The notes beneath the pieces are model-generated. The model was not told the DNA's origin and ran no database searches. It saw nothing but the letters and a program-made list of their open reading frames with translations. Below are positions 6,306-8,559 of a DNA stretch of 8,559 nucleotides, one piece after another. Both the position numbers and the translations under genes were made by a program. Where the stretch lies: positions 11,516 to 20,074 of the forward strand of contig DHAH01000093.1 of NCBI GenBank assembly GCA_002397345.1, given 5' to 3'. This DNA comes from Clostridiales bacterium UBA4959. GTDB taxonomy: Bacteria > Bacillota > Clostridia > Oscillospirales > CAG-272. Every line of letters begins with the position of its first letter. The stretch's first letter is position 1.

Positions 6306-6359
6306 ATGTGGTTCTTTTATGTCAAAAAACGCTGCCTCCGGACAACTATATTATTATGA
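6306..6359 (+). CDS. Possible 17-residue leader ORF
   Basis: Inside the presumed leader of the solute-binding gene, ATG at 6306 opens MWFFYVKKRCLRTTILL and stops at TGA 6357-6359, 21 nt before the next start codon. It is short, aromatic at its N terminus and basic in the middle. No good Shine-Dalgarno precedes it, so it may be chance. Recorded as a weak candidate for a regulatory upstream ORF. Confidence 0.18.
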   Translation: MWFFYVKKRCLRTTILL

Positions 6360-6366
6360 AAACAAC

Positions 6367-6372
6367 AAGGAG
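6367..6372 (+). promoter_or_regulatory. Ribosome-binding site of the solute-binding gene
   Basis: A consensus AAGGAG with 8 nt to the ATG at 6381. It fixes the start and implies strong translation. A CTCC string at 6335-6338 could pair with its GGAG, but only over four bases. Confidence 0.85.
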
Positions 6373-6380
6373 AAACCATC

Positions 6381-8559
6381 ATGGGTAAAACAAGGCGCAT
6401 TATATCAATGCTCCTCATCGTCGTGATGCTCACGGCGATGGCTTCTGTCGGTCTTTCCTGCACAAAGCAGGATGGCAACGACAAGCTTACAACCGCTATA
6501 TCCGCACTTGACGCGGAAATGGTGTCGTTGAAGAGCAAGAATGACTATTCAACAGAAAAACTCACCGCGCTCCAGTCAGCATACGACACCGCTCTCGCGG
6601 CGATCAAAGACGCAAAGGACGACGCCGCTCGCGACACCGCGCTTGCGGACGGAAAAACCGCGCTCGCCGCAATTGAGAGTGTCGGCGCGAAAACTTACAC
6701 AATACGTGAGACTATCGATTCATCTCCTAAATGCTGGAACAACCACACTTGGGAAACAAACGGCGACTCATATGTCTTCGATCATACTGAAATAGGTTTT
6801 GTAGACCGCACTATGAAAACTGAGGGGGAATATCAGGAAACATTTGAAATGGCGACTGATATTCAAGACATAACCGCTCAGGCTACCGACGCGGAAAAAG
6901 CAAAATACGGAATCAAACCCGACAAAGACGGCAATTATGAAGGCCGTATGTATAAGATCACGCTTAACAAGGACGCGAAATGGCAGGACGGCACTCCCAT
7001 CAACGCCGATTCCTACCTTTACTCCATGAAAGCGCTGCTCGACTGCAAGATGAAGAACACCCGCGCCGATCTGTATTGGAGCGGCGAGAATGCGATCTTC
7101 AACGGCGAACAGTATTTCAAGCAGGACCAGATCGGCGCCAAGGTTTATAAGCCGATCGGGGAACACGAAAAAGAATACGAATCAGCCGGCGCCGCGCTTG
7201 CGGACGGTTTGGAGCTTTATGTCGACATAAACGGCTTCTGGGGTCTGACAGCCGCGGACGGCTCTACTGTTTTATCCATAAAAGACGAAACCCCCATCCG
7301 TGACCCCGCCGTTGAGGAAGGTCAGGACGAGGATTACGTTTCCGCGAAATATCTTTATGATAATTATCTTGCGGATGGTCAGCAATACGCCGAATACGCG
7401 GGCGAATATTTAGATTTTGTCCAGAGCGAAATCGTCAAAACCTCCTTTGAGGATGTCGGTCTGTATAAGACAAACGATTATGAGCTTATTTATGTCACCG
7501 CTAAGATACAGCCGAGGTTCCAGTTTATAACCTCGATGACAACCACATGGCTTGTCTATGAAAAGCTTTATGAAGGCGGCAAGACAACCAAAGGAGATCT
7601 TACCGTCACCGACTACGGCACATCGCTTGACACTTATATGGCATACGGCCCCTATAAGCTTGCCACATTTGAAAAGGACAAGCAGATCGTGTTCGTTAAA
7701 AACGAAAATTGGTACGGTTATACCGACGGCAAGCACGAGGGTCAGTTCATAACCACGGGTATAAAAACCGATGTGATCTCTGACCACGCGACGCTCCTCC
7801 AGATGTTCACAAAGGGTGAGATCGACAGCGTGGATCTCGAAGCGGATGATATGACAGAATACGGCGGTTCGCCCTATCTGCTCAAAACACCGAACCCCAG
7901 CTCGTTCAGCCCCCGCTTTTTCTTCAACACCAACCTTGATGTGTTAAAGAAACTCGAAGCGGAGCGCAACGACGGCAATAACATTCAGATACTCTCGATC
8001 CAGGATTTCCGCAAAGCCATGTCGTGGGCGTTTGACCGCGAAACGTGGTGTAAAGAAGTAACCGCCGGCGACCTGCCGCAGGTCGGGCTGCTCGGTTCGC
8101 TGTACTTCTATGATGTGGAAAACAACCCCAAATCCGTTTACCGCAATTCCGATCAGGCTATGCAGGGCATCGTCAACTACTACGGTCTGAAATACGGCGA
8201 GGGCGAGCGTTACGAAACGCTTAAGGAAGCATATCAGGCTTGCACGGGTTATGACCTTGCAAAAGCAAAAGATTTATTTACCAAAGCGTATAATACAGCC
8301 AAAGAACAGGGTATATATAAAGACGGTCAGAACATCGTTATAAATATCGGTGCGGCAAAAGGTCCGGCTACCGACGCGCTTAATAAAATGGAGAAAAAGT
8401 TCAACGAATTCCTTGCCGCAGGCACCGCCGGCACACCGCTGGAGGGCAAGGTTTCGGTAAAATATCTCTTTAATATTAACGAACGTTATAAAGATGTCAA
8501 CACCGGCGCACGTGAATGCGGCTACGGCGCTTTAGGCGGAGCTACATATTATCCTTACC
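6381..8559 (+). CDS. OppA-like family-5 substrate-binding lipoprotein (partial, runs off window)
   Basis: The frame is open from ATG 6381 to the window edge (726 codons plus 1 nt), with no stop, so the protein is incomplete at its C terminus. Residues 1-26 are a signal peptide. Cys27 follows VGLS, a slightly non-consensus lipobox. Residues about 34-102 form an Ala-rich helical segment (SKNDYSTEKLTALQSAYDTA, 52-71) resembling a FIVAR-type spacer. The family-5 solute-binding domain is shown by YKITLNKDAKWQDGTPINAD (191-210) and YLYSM (212-216), then by GPYKL (423-427), NENWYG (441-446) and FRKAMSWAFDRE (543-554). Such proteins capture oligopeptides or similar solutes for an ABC importer at the outer membrane face. 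Usual family length is about 500-550, so this is a large member, with acidic inserts near 250-345. Permease and ATPase genes would be expected downstream, beyond the window. Confidence 0.88.
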   Translation, partial: MGKTRRIISMLLIVVMLTAMASVGLSCTKQDGNDKLTTAISALDAEMVSLKSKNDYSTEKLTALQSAYDTALAAIKDAKDDAARDTALADGKTALAAIESVGAKTYTIRETIDSSPKCWNNHTWETNGDSYVFDHTEIGFVDRTMKTEGEYQETFEMATDIQDITAQATDAEKAKYGIKPDKDGNYEGRMYKITLNKDAKWQDGTPINADSYLYSMKALLDCKMKNTRADLYWSGENAIFNGEQYFKQDQIGAKVYKPIGEHEKEYESAGAALADGLELYVDINGFWGLTAADGSTVLSIKDETPIRDPAVEEGQDEDYVSAKYLYDNYLADGQQYAEYAGEYLDFVQSEIVKTSFEDVGLYKTNDYELIYVTAKIQPRFQFITSMTTTWLVYEKLYEGGKTTKGDLTVTDYGTSLDTYMAYGPYKLATFEKDKQIVFVKNENWYGYTDGKHEGQFITTGIKTDVISDHATLLQMFTKGEIDSVDLEADDMTEYGGSPYLLKTPNPSSFSPRFFFNTNLDVLKKLEAERNDGNNIQILSIQDFRKAMSWAFDRETWCKEVTAGDLPQVGLLGSLYFYDVENNPKSVYRNSDQAMQGIVNYYGLKYGEGERYETLKEAYQACTGYDLAKAKDLFTKAYNTAKEQGIYKDGQNIVINIGAAKGPATDALNKMEKKFNEFLAAGTAGTPLEGKVSVKYLFNINERYKDVNTGARECGYGALGGATYYPY

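Noticed and set aside
6768..7787. Reverse-strand open frames opposite the solute-binding gene
   Set aside because: They are antisense shadows of a continuous + strand frame that carries clear family-5 motifs on both sides of them.

Overview
The window looks like a chromosomal segment from a Gram-positive anaerobe of the Clostridia, possibly an uncultured gut or rumen lineage. Evidence: a DUF4364-type protein, a SigH-like sigma factor, a small clostridial double-CxxC zinc-ribbon protein, a CotH-kinase lipoprotein and a family-5 peptide-binding lipoprotein. In addition, Shine-Dalgarno sites are strong, two genes use TTG or GTG starts, and two promoters carry TTGACA plus TGnTATAAT elements. All genes lie on the + strand and base use is fairly even, so there is no sign of a phage, insertion sequence or CRISPR array.

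Layout. 1-561: a complete DUF4364-family winged-helix protein (TTG start). 562-753: intergenic, with a near-perfect promoter for the next gene. 754-1293: a SigH-like RNA polymerase sigma factor (GTG start). 1294-1478: AT-rich spacer, then a tRNA-like cloverleaf (1373-1439), just upstream of a 90-residue zinc-ribbon protein (1479-1751). 1752-1919: a structured spacer with two hairpins, a well-formed 15-codon ORF and a rho-independent terminator that lies inside that ORF. 1920-6155: a tight three-gene operon of a 12-TM MFS transporter, a membrane-anchored glycerophosphodiester phosphodiesterase and a CotH-kinase lipoprotein. The genes are 1-2 nt apart and the downstream two have no clear ribosome-binding site of their own. 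6156-6380: spacer with a strong promoter and a roughly 93-nt leader. 6381 to the window end: an open reading frame of 726 codons with no stop, encoding an OppA-type substrate-binding lipoprotein with an unusual N-terminal helical spacer. It is cut by the window edge.

How the genes may work together. The sigma factor and zinc-ribbon protein are regulatory or accessory, and nothing in the sequence names their targets. The MFS-GDPD-CotH operon puts a probable sugar or small-molecule permease, a phosphodiester hydrolase facing membrane-derived or teichoic-acid-derived substrates, and a surface protein kinase under one transcript. A shared cell-envelope role is inference. The solute-binding gene has its own promoter, and its permease genes would be expected beyond the window. 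No fully convincing new system is visible. The most unusual items are the tRNA-like element before the zinc-ribbon gene, the terminator-embedded mini-ORF before the MFS operon, and the domain builds of the CotH and OppA-like lipoproteins.
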